Origin: JBBIRG01 sp964410965
GTDB taxonomy: Bacteria; CLD3; SB21; JBBIRG01
Assembly (NCBI GenBank): GCA_964410965.1
Contig: CAYPIY010000002.1
Span: 1 to 64,000, forward strand
Length of the DNA: 64,000 bases
Reading direction: 5' to 3'
Shown: positions 26,364 to 36,249 of the stretch, in pieces
How positions within the stretch are numbered: the stretch's first letter is position 1
Layout: every line of letters starts with the position of its first letter
The notes under the pieces: generated by a model
Database searches by the model: none
Told to the model about the DNA's origin: nothing
The model's input: only the letters and a program-made list of their open reading frames with translations
Made by a program: the position numbers and the translations under genes

Positions 26364-27689
26364 ATGTTCCGATATACTGTTTTCCTGATTTCATTCATGA
26401 TGATCTTCCCGCCGCTGCTACACGCGCAGAATAATTCATCCGCCAGTCCAAGTCGTTTAACCGGAAGAATTTCCGCCGGATGGAACTATTATACCAAACC
26501 GTCATCTTTTTCGCCTGAATTAAATTCACTGACGAATTACATTAATCTGAATTACCGTTTTTTTGATCCGTCAGGAAAACAAATCAGGTATCAGATTAAA
26601 TTTGACGCGTATCAGAAAACCGGTTTAACGACCAAGACTCCGCTGCAGAACAATAATTACCAAAACCGGTATATGATCCGGCAATTGTACGCCGCTTACG
26701 GAAACGGATCTCAGCAAATCAAGCTGGGAAGGGTTGTCCCTTATAATGCCGTTATCGACGCCCACCCGATCAATGGTCTGTCGGTGGAGAATTATGCCGT
26801 TCTGAAGTCATTACAGCTTTCAGGTTTCGGCGGCACCATCAATGATTATTATAAAGATAAAATTACAGGATCCGGATACAACGCAGGAGCAAGCGCGTAT
26901 TATATCCATACTATTTTCGGATTAGGCGCCGGATTTACGGCTGAAAAACTGTATAACGAATCTTTACAAAAAGCCTATCTGTATGGTGAAATCAAGCCCT
27001 TGCCCGGCATACGGATTAACAGTAAAACAATGTACATCGCCAATAAAAGCCTCATCGGCTATTCGTATACCAGCATTTATTACAGACTAAACCGGAAATT
27101 CAATATCCGGACTGGTTTCGAATATCGCAACCGTATCACTCAAATCAAGACCTTAAACGATACGCTCAGTACCGTGGATAAATATTTTTATACAGTGAAT
27201 GAAAAAGACGTGTCCATGACCGTCTATTACCAGGCTTTTTATTTTTCCCGCGTGGGCGCGCTTGATATTATACCGACCGCTAAAAAAAGAATCGGCTATG
27301 ATGATCTGACATACGGAAATATAAAGTTGCTCTATAAACACTTTTTTTTCTTTCCACTTAATTTAGGGTTGGAAGCGGGGTTTACGGACAATCACTGGCT
27401 GAGGAACCTGAAACTCGGAGGATTTTTCAACAAAGATTTTTTCAAAGGAAAAATCGATTTCACTTTATCGTATTATATGAATTCATTTCAATGGATCAAT
27501 AAAGTAACGATCAATAACCGGGTTCAAGAAACCACATCATCCGCCAACATGCTTTCCCTGGCCTCCCTTGATATGAATATACGCGCGGCACGCGCCTTCT
27601 ATACGTCAATATCAGTTACCGGGGAATTCGGTAATACGTTCGATCCGCGGACATCAATGATGGTGAGACTCAATTATTTATTGCGGTAG
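26364..27689 (+). CDS. Outer-membrane beta-barrel protein, putative conduit partner of the cytochromes
   Basis: 441 residues with a signal peptide ending LLHAQNNSS. The rest is amphipathic strands rich in Tyr, Phe and Asn (LNYRFFDPSGKQIRYQIKFDAY, GLGAGFTAEKLY, IDFTLSYYMNSF) and ends SMMVRLNYLLR, as expected for a barrel. There is no CxxCH. It is about two thirds the size of MtrB-type sheaths and I see no sequence motif proving that family. Its place as last gene after two multihaem cytochromes suggests a porin-cytochrome complex. A substrate channel unrelated to electron transfer remains possible. Confidence 0.75.
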   Translation: MFRYTVFLISFMMIFPPLLHAQNNSSASPSRLTGRISAGWNYYTKPSSFSPELNSLTNYINLNYRFFDPSGKQIRYQIKFDAYQKTGLTTKTPLQNNNYQNRYMIRQLYAAYGNGSQQIKLGRVVPYNAVIDAHPINGLSVENYAVLKSLQLSGFGGTINDYYKDKITGSGYNAGASAYYIHTIFGLGAGFTAEKLYNESLQKAYLYGEIKPLPGIRINSKTMYIANKSLIGYSYTSIYYRLNRKFNIRTGFEYRNRITQIKTLNDTLSTVDKYFYTVNEKDVSMTVYYQAFYFSRVGALDIIPTAKKRIGYDDLTYGNIKLLYKHFFFFPLNLGLEAGFTDNHWLRNLKLGGFFNKDFFKGKIDFTLSYYMNSFQWINKVTINNRVQETTSSANMLSLASLDMNIRAARAFYTSISVTGEFGNTFDPRTSMMVRLNYLLR

Positions 27690-27879
27690 CCCTTTTTCAT
27701 TGTCTCCGTTATGACGCACGGTGTTTTACAACAGAAGGATTTTTGTACCGGTAAATTCAGGAAAACAAAAACGTCCGTACCCATTCCGGAAAAACCCGTA
27801 AAAATCTTTTTGTTGTTTTAACGCCCTTTTCGTTGTATTTTGTCTGCCGATTGCCAAATGTCTTTAGGATGATGAATTT

Positions 27880-30800
27880 ATGAGTAACAAAAAAATTTTT
27901 TCCGCCCGATTGTTCCTGGGCGTCCTGATGGCTGCCGGGGCCTTGTGCACGACTGCGCGGGCCCAGTTCGGCCATGCCCAGTTTGACAAGCTGTCGCTGG
28001 AACACGGCCTGTCACAAACCACCGTCAGCGCCATCGTGCAGGACCGTTACGGATTCATCTGGTTTGGCTCCCGGAACGGCCTGAACAAGTACGACGGTTA
28101 TCACTTTACGGTGTACAAGAACCGCGCGTTCGATTCCAATTCCATATCCGACAACTGGATTACCTCGCTTTTCATCGATAAGGACGGATATTTCTGGGTC
28201 GGTACGCTGAATAAAGGGCTGAACCGATTTGACGCGCTGACGGAAAAAGTAGAACATTATTTCCACCAGCCGGGACAGGACAACGGGCTTCCAAACAACC
28301 GCGTCCAGGCGATCACCCAGGACGGAGATGGGCGCCTCTGGATCGGAACCATGAATGGCCTGTGCCGCTATGACGGAAAATCGTTCGTCCAGTATTTTCA
28401 CGATCCGGACAATCCAAACACTATCGCCAACAATCAAATCACGTCTCTTTCACAAGACAGGCGGGGATATCTGTGGATCGGTACCGAGAACGGGCTGACC
28501 CTATACAACGGACGTGAATTCAAGAATGTTCTGTCCGCACCCGGCGCACGTAACAACATGTCCATCCGGAAGATCACGGCCCTCGCCGAGGATTCCTCAG
28601 GGTTCCTGTGGGTCGGAACCGAGGGAGACGGCGTTTACAAGGTCATCATGGACCAGGACAAGCCCATGATTATCAGTCATTACCTGAACTCCCCGGCAGG
28701 AATCCACGGAATCAGCGACAACAACATCCTGAAGATTTATACCGACCGGAACGGGGGCGTCTGGATCGGAACTATGAAAGGCCTGAACCTTTACCTGAAA
28801 TCCTCGGACCAGTTCAAGCGTTTTCTGCATGATTCCGATGATCCGTCGAGCCTGAGCAACAATGAAATACGGTCGATTTATCAGGACCAGTCCGGAATCC
28901 TGTGGATCGGAACTTATGGCGGAGGCGGCATCAACAAACTGGACCTGAAAACCCCGAAGTTCCACCACCGTCATTATGAGCCGAAAAAAAGCGGAAGTCT
29001 CAGCGATGATGTTGTCCGGTGCTTTCTGAAAGACCGTTCCGGCTGCCTTTGGGTCGGTACGCATATCGGACTGAACCGGTATGACAAGCTGCAGCAGGAG
29101 TTCACGAGTTATAAGAACAACCCGGCGGATCCGGGCTCCATCAGCGATGATGAAATCCGTTCCCTTCGCCAGGATAAGGACGGAATCCTGTGGATCGGAA
29201 CCGAAATGGGACTCAACAGGTTCGATCCGGAAAACAAAGGCAAACCCCAGTTTACATCCTACCGCCATAATCCGCTTGATTTTTCGAGTCTGAGCCATAA
29301 TCATGTATTTACGATTCATGAAGACGAGGCAAGCGACTTATGGATCGGAACGAACGGCGGCGGCGTCAACCGGTTCAACAAAAAGACCCGGAAATTCTTG
29401 CGCTTTCTGCACAATCCGAATGACTCCCTTTCCATCAGCAACAATTTCGTTTCGGTCATTTACGGCGACCGCAAGGGAACGATTTGGATCGGAACGTTCG
29501 GGGGCGGACTGAACCGCCTGGTCCGGACCTCAGGCGACCGCTTTACCTTTGAGCATTTCCGGAACAACCCGGCCGATCGCGGAACGATCAGCGGCGACGT
29601 GGTCTACAGCATCTGCGAGGACCAGAAGGGCCGGATCTGGGTCGGCACCAATACCGGCCTGAACCTGATGAACACGGAGGAAGGTTCTTTTTCGGTCATC
29701 GATCACAAAAACGGCCTTCCGGATATTTATATTTACGGCGTCATGGAAGACGACCAGGGATATCTCTGGTTAAGCTCCGTTGGCGGACTGACCCGCTATC
29801 ATCATGACACAAAAACAATCCGCAATTACGACATCATGGACGGCCTGCAAAGCAATGAATTCAAACTGGGTTCATATTACAAGGCGCCGGACGGGGAGAT
29901 GTTTTTCGGCGGTGTCCGGGGATTCAACAATTTTTACCCCCGCGACGTACGCGACAATCCTTTTCAGCCTCCGGTGGTTGTCACTTCTTTTCACCGGAGC
30001 GATGACCCGGCCCTGTTCCTGGACGACCAGCTTATGCTTCAGGCCGGTAAAATAGCCGTCTCCTACGGGGAAAATTTCTATTTTGAATTTTCGTCGCTGG
30101 ATTACACCTGCCCGCAAAAAAACCAGTATTCCTACCGGCTGGCGGGTTATGATGAGGACTGGACTTTTGCCGGAAACCGCAGGATCGCATCCTACACAAA
30201 CCTGGACGGAGGCTCCTATGTCTTCGAAGTCCGCGGCACCAACAGCGACGGGATATGGAGCGGAATGAGCGCGTCGGTTCCGGTGTATATTCATCCCCCG
30301 TTCTGGCAAACCTGGTGGTTCCGGATCGCGTCCGCGGCGTTCCTCGTCATGCTGGCTTTTCTGGGATATGAATGGCGTCTGCGTTCTGTCCGGCGCTACA
30401 ATGAAATCCTGGAACATAAAGTCCAGGAACGGACCAAGGAACTCCGCGATACCCAGCACCAGCTGATCCAGTCCGAAAAAATTTCAGCCGTGGGCCGCAT
30501 GGTCGCGGGAATCACCCACGAAATCAACAATCCGCTGGCCTTCATTATCGGAAACCTTGCGATCTTCAAGGAATATGTCGAACGGCTGATCCAGATCATC
30601 GAAATCGTCCGCCAGAAATCCGGGGAGCCAACTCCCATGAACGCGGAACAGTTTTCTAGGGTCATCGATTCCCAGGATTACCAGATGATTAAAACCGACG
30701 TTTTCGCCAGTATGCAGTCCTGCCATAAGGGCGCCGAGCGGATACGGAACCTGATCCAGAACCTCCGCGATTTTTCCATCCTCGGAGAACGCGATCTTGT

Positions 30801-31269
30801 GTCCACCAACATCAACGATGAAGTCCTGAACGTGATCTACCAGGTCAAGGACAAATGCGGAGAACGCATAAAAATTGTGGACCAGTTCAGTCCGATCCCG
30901 CCCATCGAGTGTTTCCCGAGCCTTCTCCGGCTTGTCTTTACCAATATCGTCACCAACGCGATCGAGGCTATTTCCGGCGAAGGCGTGATCACGGTAGCAA
31001 CGGAAGCGGTCAGGAACGAGCACATCCGGATCAGCATCCGGGACACGGGCAAGGGAATGTCGGTTGATACGCTATCCAAAATTTACGACCCGTTCTTCAC
31101 GACCAAAGCCTTCGGACAGGGCACCGGCCTCGGGCTGTCGATCAGTTACGGTATAGTGAAAACCCACAAGGGCGACATCGATGTGAAAAGCCAGCTGGGG
31201 AAAGGAACGGAGTTTATTATCACTCTTCCCATTCACTCGTTCAAAGACCGGATCGGCATCATGGAATAA
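27880..31269 (+). CDS. Sensor histidine kinase with 14-blade two-component-regulator propellers
   Basis: 1129 residues. A signal peptide (GALCTTARAQ) leads into 14 Reg_prop-type repeats of the form D-x-x-G-x-x-W-I-G-T, enough for two seven-bladed propellers in the periplasm (to about residue 690). A Y_Y_Y-like domain follows (YSYRLAGYDEDW), then one membrane helix (WFRIASAAFLVMLAFLGYEW), a coiled coil, an H-box (ITHEINNP) and an HATPase domain (DTGKGMS, GTGLGLSISYG). There is no receiver or DNA-binding domain, and no response regulator lies nearby. It follows the electron-transfer operon by 190 bp and may sense an envelope signal for it; this is speculative. Confidence 0.93.
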   Translation: MSNKKIFSARLFLGVLMAAGALCTTARAQFGHAQFDKLSLEHGLSQTTVSAIVQDRYGFIWFGSRNGLNKYDGYHFTVYKNRAFDSNSISDNWITSLFIDKDGYFWVGTLNKGLNRFDALTEKVEHYFHQPGQDNGLPNNRVQAITQDGDGRLWIGTMNGLCRYDGKSFVQYFHDPDNPNTIANNQITSLSQDRRGYLWIGTENGLTLYNGREFKNVLSAPGARNNMSIRKITALAEDSSGFLWVGTEGDGVYKVIMDQDKPMIISHYLNSPAGIHGISDNNILKIYTDRNGGVWIGTMKGLNLYLKSSDQFKRFLHDSDDPSSLSNNEIRSIYQDQSGILWIGTYGGGGINKLDLKTPKFHHRHYEPKKSGSLSDDVVRCFLKDRSGCLWVGTHIGLNRYDKLQQEFTSYKNNPADPGSISDDEIRSLRQDKDGILWIGTEMGLNRFDPENKGKPQFTSYRHNPLDFSSLSHNHVFTIHEDEASDLWIGTNGGGVNRFNKKTRKFLRFLHNPNDSLSISNNFVSVIYGDRKGTIWIGTFGGGLNRLVRTSGDRFTFEHFRNNPADRGTISGDVVYSICEDQKGRIWVGTNTGLNLMNTEEGSFSVIDHKNGLPDIYIYGVMEDDQGYLWLSSVGGLTRYHHDTKTIRNYDIMDGLQSNEFKLGSYYKAPDGEMFFGGVRGFNNFYPRDVRDNPFQPPVVVTSFHRSDDPALFLDDQLMLQAGKIAVSYGENFYFEFSSLDYTCPQKNQYSYRLAGYDEDWTFAGNRRIASYTNLDGGSYVFEVRGTNSDGIWSGMSASVPVYIHPPFWQTWWFRIASAAFLVMLAFLGYEWRLRSVRRYNEILEHKVQERTKELRDTQHQLIQSEKISAVGRMVAGITHEINNPLAFIIGNLAIFKEYVERLIQIIEIVRQKSGEPTPMNAEQFSRVIDSQDYQMIKTDVFASMQSCHKGAERIRNLIQNLRDFSILGERDLVSTNINDEVLNVIYQVKDKCGERIKIVDQFSPIPPIECFPSLLRLVFTNIVTNAIEAISGEGVITVATEAVRNEHIRISIRDTGKGMSVDTLSKIYDPFFTTKAFGQGTGLGLSISYGIVKTHKGDIDVKSQLGKGTEFIITLPIHSFKDRIGIME

Positions 31270-31299
31270 GCACGGCCTGATGTTTCATCCGCCATCCAG

Positions 31300-32367
31300 A
31301 TGAAATTTGTTCTCATAGAAGATAACCGCAAAGAGGAGTGGAACGAATTTGTCCGCTCAGCCCTGAACTCATCTTTCGCTCAGTCCTATGAATGGGGAAA
31401 GGTCAAATCCGGCACATGGCAGCCGTTGTACACAGCCCTGGTCGATGAACGGCAATCCATATCCGCTGCGGCGCTGGTGCTGAAACGCAGGTTTCCGCTT
31501 GTTCCCCAAAGCATATTCTACTGTCCGCGGGGCCCTTTGTTTCATGTCCCGTCCCGCGAAATGATGGGCCATTTTGTCATGGGTCTCCGCGGATTGGCCA
31601 GAAAACATCGTGCGGTGCTGTTCCGCTGTGATCCTGAAATCCCTGAAACGGACGAATCTTTTGTTTCGCTGTTCCGGTCCTTTGGATTCAGATACGCGGA
31701 AGACAACATTCAGCCGCGCGCAACCATCATTCTGGATATACAGCCGGATGAAGACGATTTGCTGGGATCCTTTCATCACAAAACGCGGTATAATATCCGG
31801 CTCGCGAAGAAAAAAGGGATTCTCATCCGGGAAGCGGAAACAAAAGACGATGTGGATATTTTTTACGGTTTGTTCCGGCTGACCAGCGAACGGGATCGGT
31901 TCCTGATATTGCAGAAAGCCTATTTTTATCACCTGTGGGAAACGCTCCGCCCCGAAAACATGTGCGCCATATTCATTGCGGAGCATGAGGGACATCCCCT
32001 GGCGGCGATTTTTCAGATTCTGTTCGGATCAACCATGACATACGTGTACGGAGCGTCATCGAACGAGCACCGCAACCTGATGCCGAACCATCTCATTCAC
32101 TGGCACGCGATACAGTGGGCGAAAAAACGTCAGATCCGGCATTATGATTTCTGGGGCATACCGTCGAATCCGCAAGAACAGCATCCGTTATGGGGTGTGT
32201 ACCGGTTTAAAAAAGGATTTCTGGAAAAGGAGACGCGATGGATCGGAACATACGAACTGGTTTTCAGCCCTTTCTGGTACCGGCTGTTTACACACGGAAT
32301 CCGGGTATTCAAAAAAACCATCCGCTTCATCCGCACGGGCTCGCTGAAAACTCCCTTGAGCGAATAG
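31300..32367 (+). CDS. FemA/FemB-family peptidoglycan bridge aminoacyltransferase-like protein
   Basis: 355 residues of the double-GNAT-fold FemABX family. The N-terminal FAQSYEWGKVKSGTWQP, the central FHHKTRYNIRLAKKKGI and the C-terminal YDFWGIP with GVYRFKKGFLEKETRWIGTYELVF are typical. Known members add amino acids from aminoacyl-tRNA to lipid II or peptidoglycan; distant ones act in exopolysaccharide contexts. It starts 30 bp after the histidine kinase and is probably cotranscribed with it, and converges on fur with only 5 bp between. The acceptor in a Gram-negative host is unknown. Confidence 0.82.
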   Translation: MKFVLIEDNRKEEWNEFVRSALNSSFAQSYEWGKVKSGTWQPLYTALVDERQSISAAALVLKRRFPLVPQSIFYCPRGPLFHVPSREMMGHFVMGLRGLARKHRAVLFRCDPEIPETDESFVSLFRSFGFRYAEDNIQPRATIILDIQPDEDDLLGSFHHKTRYNIRLAKKKGILIREAETKDDVDIFYGLFRLTSERDRFLILQKAYFYHLWETLRPENMCAIFIAEHEGHPLAAIFQILFGSTMTYVYGASSNEHRNLMPNHLIHWHAIQWAKKRQIRHYDFWGIPSNPQEQHPLWGVYRFKKGFLEKETRWIGTYELVFSPFWYRLFTHGIRVFKKTIRFIRTGSLKTPLSE

Positions 32368-32372
32368 TCATA

Positions 32373-32834
32373 TCACGTTTTCAGGCAATCGCGGCACACC
32401 CCGAAGATATGCAGAAAATGATACGTCATCCGGAACTGATGCCTGCGGCAGATGTCTTCCTGAATCGATTCGATGCCCTTTGATTCAAACTCAATGATAT
32501 TCCCGCACTGGGTACAGATCATGTGCTCGTGGTGATGGCGGCCTAACGTTAATTCATAATAGGAGCGGGCATCGGTCAGTTTGACCCTGCGGATCAGCCC
32601 GTATTTCTCAAGCAGCTCGACGGTACGGTACACGGTTGCCCGGGAAACGGAGGATCTTTTTTTCCTCAGCTGAAAAAGTATGTCCTCAACATCGAAGTGT
32701 GTCTGCATGGAGCAGATTTCATCAAACACGAACATGCGTTCCGGTGTGATCCGGAAATGATGCATCTGCAGCAGGGCAAGGAAATGATCCCGCAGTCCCT
32801 CCTTATTTCCTTCATTCGGTAAATTTTTTGTCAT
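32373..32834 (-). CDS. Fur-family metal-dependent transcription regulator
   Basis: 153 residues. The winged-helix DNA-reading segment is SSVSRATVYRTVELLEKYGL (61-80). The metal-rich hinge HHHEHMICTQCG (100-111) and a C-terminal CRDC (147-150) form the two CxxC pairs of a structural zinc site. This fits Fur or PerR; the sequence alone does not settle which metal or peroxide is sensed. It lies 45 bp downstream of the TPR gene that ends the substrate-binding-LysM operon, so it may be its last gene or have its own promoter in that gap. Confidence 0.92.
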   Translation of the reverse strand: MTKNLPNEGNKEGLRDHFLALLQMHHFRITPERMFVFDEICSMQTHFDVEDILFQLRKKRSSVSRATVYRTVELLEKYGLIRRVKLTDARSYYELTLGRHHHEHMICTQCGNIIEFESKGIESIQEDICRRHQFRMTYHFLHIFGVCRDCLKT

Positions 32835-32879
32835 GACGGGGACATGCTTTGTTTCTGGGCCTCTTGGCGCGATCCGGTA

Positions 32880-34226
32880 TTAATGCCCCCGCTGGCTGGG
32901 CGGACCGGTGGCTTCTTTCGGTGGCTTGAGGGTCTGAACCGGGCCCGGATCCGTAAGTTCTTTCCCGGTGATTTCCTTGAAAAGGTCCTTCGCTGTGGGA
33001 TAGTCGATGGTCTTCAAATCCTCAACGACTTTCAGCGCCTTTTCATGAAATCCCATGATGTTGTACAGCAGGCCGCGGTAATACTGAGCGTTGAAATGGC
33101 CCGATTTCAGTCGGCAGGCTTCCTCAAAATGGTTCAGGGCCGGCTGAAACTGGTTCTGCTTATGATAAGCCAATCCGAGATTGTAATGGCAGGAAACATA
33201 TTCCGGATCAGACTGAAGGCATTGCTCATAATAGCGGATGGCTTCGGCATAATTTTGCAGGTCATAATAAACCAGCCCCAGATTGTACAGCGAGTATTTG
33301 TACTCCGGATCGATCGTTAGGGTTTTCTGATAGGATTCGATGGCCTGGTCCCACAATTTCTGGTCATGGTACACCAGACCGATATAATTGGAAGCGTCGG
33401 CGTGTTTCGGGTCAATCGATATGACTTTCTGGAAATATTCCATCGCCTTGGCGTACTGTTTCTGCTCATAATGCAGGATGCCCAGATTGTAAAGGGGCGA
33501 GGTGTACTGGGGATCCAGGGCATGCGATTTTTCAAGGTAACCCAGCGCCGTGGGATACAGCTTTTTGTTCAGGTAAATCAAACCCGCATAGTAATTGGAA
33601 TCCACATGGTCGGGATTGGATTTCAGTGCGTTCATGAATGCAGCCAGCGATTTGTCGTCTTCCCACTGGTAATAATAGCAGCGGCCGAGATTGTAATGCG
33701 CGTACACGTAATTCGGGTCATACTGCAGGCATTTGTTCAGGTAAGACATCGCCGCGGAGTAGTCTTTCTTAATGTAATAAATCAGGCCGATATAATTCAG
33801 GGCGGGGACGTAATCGGGTTTGACCTGTACGGAAGACTCAAAATACGGCAGCGCTTCGTCGTCCTTGTAAAGATTGTAATAGCAAAGCCCGATATTGTAA
33901 TAACTGTACGGCTTGTAGTAATCCCCGTCTTTTTCGATTTCCAGCGCTTTCAGGAATGCCCGGATGGCCTCATCGTAGGATTTCAGGTCCATGAGGTTGT
34001 ACCCGAGCGTAAACCATGCGTCCAGGTAACACGGGTCTAACTCGATCGCTTTCCGCGCGTGATCCACGGCGGTCTGGAATTGCTTGTTTTCTTCCGCTTT
34101 CTTCGCGAGATCGCAGAAGTCCTTTGCCGTTTTCGGCTCGGTTGCCGTCTGGGATTGGGTGATGGGATCGGTGATGCCCTTTTGCTCGCGGTTCGCCCGC
34201 CAGGGATTGCCCGAAAAGTCGCTCAT
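32880..34226 (-). CDS. TPR-repeat protein (about 11 repeats)
   Basis: 448 residues, soluble, no signal peptide. From residue 35 on it is almost entirely tetratricopeptide repeats; I count 11, with very regular units such as YNLGLVYYDLQNYAEAIRYY and YNLGILHYEQKQYAKAMEYF. The N-terminal 30 residues and a Pro-rich tail (PKPPKEATGPP-like) are disordered-looking. It is the penultimate or last gene of the substrate-binding-LysM operon, 26 bp after the membrane coiled-coil gene. It likely acts as a scaffold for those proteins on the cytoplasmic side. Confidence 0.9.
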   Translation of the reverse strand: MSDFSGNPWRANREQKGITDPITQSQTATEPKTAKDFCDLAKKAEENKQFQTAVDHARKAIELDPCYLDAWFTLGYNLMDLKSYDEAIRAFLKALEIEKDGDYYKPYSYYNIGLCYYNLYKDDEALPYFESSVQVKPDYVPALNYIGLIYYIKKDYSAAMSYLNKCLQYDPNYVYAHYNLGRCYYYQWEDDKSLAAFMNALKSNPDHVDSNYYAGLIYLNKKLYPTALGYLEKSHALDPQYTSPLYNLGILHYEQKQYAKAMEYFQKVISIDPKHADASNYIGLVYHDQKLWDQAIESYQKTLTIDPEYKYSLYNLGLVYYDLQNYAEAIRYYEQCLQSDPEYVSCHYNLGLAYHKQNQFQPALNHFEEACRLKSGHFNAQYYRGLLYNIMGFHEKALKVVEDLKTIDYPTAKDLFKEITGKELTDPGPVQTLKPPKEATGPPSQRGH

Positions 34227-34252
34227 GGTGAATTCCTGATAATAGGGTTGGT

Positions 34253-35032
34253 TTACTTGCTCCAGTCCGATGAATGGTCGATAATGTCCCGCATGGTGGA
34301 TTCGCTGACTTCGGCGCTGATCAGCAGGGAATCCAGCTGTTCGGACACGGTGCGAGGGTCTTTCACCGAGGTGATCTGCTCATATGTGTACTTCATCGTT
34401 TCCTCGATGACCTTGATCTGCTCCTCAGTGGCTTTCCGTTCACCGATTGTACGCTCCAGTTTTTCCAGCCTTTTGTTGAGAATGTCCAGTCGCTGTTCCT
34501 TGATCTCCCGTACTTTATCCTGCAGGCCTTCTTCCTTGAGTTCCTTGTTCATTTTCCGGATATCATCCCGCACTTCATCAAGTTTTTTGTCGGAAAACGT
34601 CGTTTCAAAATTCTGGAGGTAGAACATCATGTTCAGGTAGGAATTCAGGATATTTCCGATTTTATCGACCTGGTCTCGCCAGAGCGGGGCGAGCGATTCG
34701 TCCTTCATGGTCGGTGAAGCCAGGACCTGGTCATGGAGCTGTTTCAGGTTGTAGAACTTCTTACGGTAGGCCTCGCTGAGCGAAATCAGGATTTGTCCGC
34801 GCTTCTTGATTTCTTCCTGCTGTTTCTGTTTTTCGGCTTTCCCGTCGACATATCTTTTAAACCCTGCGCTTCCGGGGATGAACGTCAGGTACAGCAGTTC
34901 CATGCCCAGCCAGAGGACCAGCGGCAGGAACGAGCCTCCGACCAGGCTGAACGCCAGAAACCCTATGAATAAAATAATGTTATACTGGTTAAAAACCGCT
35001 TCGTTGAAATAGGATATTTTTTTTTCACTCAT
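34253..35032 (-). CDS. Membrane protein with two N-terminal helices and long coiled coil
   Basis: 259 residues, family not recognised. Two adjacent hydrophobic segments (IILFIGFLAFSLVGG and LPLVLWLGMELLYLTFI, residues 18-52) form a hairpin in the inner membrane. The remaining 200 residues are highly charged heptad-rich helix (about 62-240), predicted cytoplasmic. There is no enzymatic motif. Position between the second substrate-binding-LysM gene and the TPR gene suggests it links the membrane receptor to the cytoplasmic TPR scaffold. That is inference. Confidence 0.75.
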   Translation of the reverse strand: MSEKKISYFNEAVFNQYNIILFIGFLAFSLVGGSFLPLVLWLGMELLYLTFIPGSAGFKRYVDGKAEKQKQQEEIKKRGQILISLSEAYRKKFYNLKQLHDQVLASPTMKDESLAPLWRDQVDKIGNILNSYLNMMFYLQNFETTFSDKKLDEVRDDIRKMNKELKEEGLQDKVREIKEQRLDILNKRLEKLERTIGERKATEEQIKVIEETMKYTYEQITSVKDPRTVSEQLDSLLISAEVSESTMRDIIDHSSDWSK

Positions 35033-35148
35033 GACTGGTATCTTCGATTAAATGTAAAAAAGCAATTCAACATGTGTTTCTTTCATGCGACCGCGGATCA
35101 TCTGACCCGTTCATGATGACGCCGGCGGCTACTGTACAGCCCGGAAAC

Positions 35149-36201
35149 TCAGGGCATCAGAAGCTGCATGCCGACCACCAGAAGATGGGGATTGGCGAGG
35201 CGGTTTTTATTCAGGTCCCAGATTTTGGTCCAGTCGTCATTCTTGCCCAGCTGCTTTTGGGCGATCTTGGAAAGAGTATCGCCCGCTTTGACGACATAGG
35301 TTTTACTTCCCTTGGGCAGCTCGGTCAGCTGAACGGATTCCGTAGTCAGGTATTTTTTAACCATTTGTTCGTATTCGGGCGATTTCAGGATTTCCCCGAT
35401 CGCCTTGTTCACGGCGGTCAGCAGGTCGTCATTCCGCGCGGGAAGGCCGATGGCGTAGCGCGAAGAATTCAGGTTGAGTTTTACGATTCGCAGTTTGGAA
35501 AAACTCCTGATTTCGCGCACAGCGAACGGATAATCATAAATAATGGCGTCAACTTCGCCCTGTTCGGCGGCGCTGAACCATCCGGTCTTGTTGTAAGTTT
35601 TGACCGTCGCGCCCGGAACGTTTTCCTTTACCCATCCGGCGGCGGCAGGATCGTCATAAATACCGACGGTTTTCCCGGACAGGTGCTTGAGTTCCCGCAC
35701 GGCGCTGCCCTGCTTCACGATCAGGCACAATCCGAACTCCAGATAGCCGTCCGACCAGTCCACCTTGTCGATCGCGGGATCCGGTACGTATCCTCCCATG
35801 ATCATATCAATGTTCCCGTTGCGGAGCAGTTCGGGAAGCTTGTCGTACTTGTCCTCGATCACGTCGACGCGTCCGATCCCGATTTTACTGGCGATCAGGT
35901 TCGCGAACTCGACATCGAATCCCTGACGTTGTCCGCCGGAGAGGTAATTCATCGGCGGGGCTTCGTCTTCCATGCCGACGCGTATGGCATTACCGGTTCT
36001 GATTTTCCCGAGTACATTTTCCCGGAACGCAGCCGTGGATTTGGTGTCCTTGGTGTCGGTCGTGGTTTTATCCTCCTTTACGGCTCCGGGCTCGGTTTTC
36101 CCCGTATCGGAAAGTCCGTATTTGTATACCACAAAAGCGATCAGAAGGATTCCGATCAGAGCGATCAGCATTTTTCCGCCTTTTTGAATCTGCAATCCCA
36201 T
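35149..36201 (-). CDS. Membrane-anchored substrate-binding (SBP_bac_3-like) protein with C-terminal LysM domain, copy 2
   Basis: 350 residues: a membrane anchor (MLIALIGILLIAFVVYKYG, 11-29), a Thr/Lys/Asp-rich linker, a solute-binding domain (about 65-295: IRVGMEDEAPPMNY, GNIDMIMGGYVPDP, KTVGIYDDPAAAGWV, VDAIIYDYPFAV), and a LysM domain at the end (YVVKAGDTLSKIAQKQLG, then WTKIWDLNKNRLANP). The solute-binding part resembles periplasmic amino-acid receptors; LysM binds peptidoglycan glycan. No ABC permease or ATPase is nearby. It is a close paralogue of the neighbouring upstream gene, from which 48 bp separate it. Confidence 0.87.
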   Translation of the reverse strand: MGLQIQKGGKMLIALIGILLIAFVVYKYGLSDTGKTEPGAVKEDKTTTDTKDTKSTAAFRENVLGKIRTGNAIRVGMEDEAPPMNYLSGGQRQGFDVEFANLIASKIGIGRVDVIEDKYDKLPELLRNGNIDMIMGGYVPDPAIDKVDWSDGYLEFGLCLIVKQGSAVRELKHLSGKTVGIYDDPAAAGWVKENVPGATVKTYNKTGWFSAAEQGEVDAIIYDYPFAVREIRSFSKLRIVKLNLNSSRYAIGLPARNDDLLTAVNKAIGEILKSPEYEQMVKKYLTTESVQLTELPKGSKTYVVKAGDTLSKIAQKQLGKNDDWTKIWDLNKNRLANPHLLVVGMQLLMP

Positions 36202-36249
36202 GATGAGTACCTCCGGAATTAAGTGGGTGAAATATCTGATAAAATTATA

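Noticed and set aside
27880..31269. Hybrid two-component protein
   Set aside because: The sequence ends after the HATPase domain; no receiver or AraC-type domain follows.
33000..34100. Regular 102-bp periodicity
   Set aside because: It corresponds to the 34-residue TPR units of the coding sequence.
35074..36222. 382-codon plus-strand frame opposite the substrate-binding-LysM gene
   Set aside because: The minus-strand product shows clear SBP and LysM motifs and a paralogue next door; the antisense frame shows nothing.
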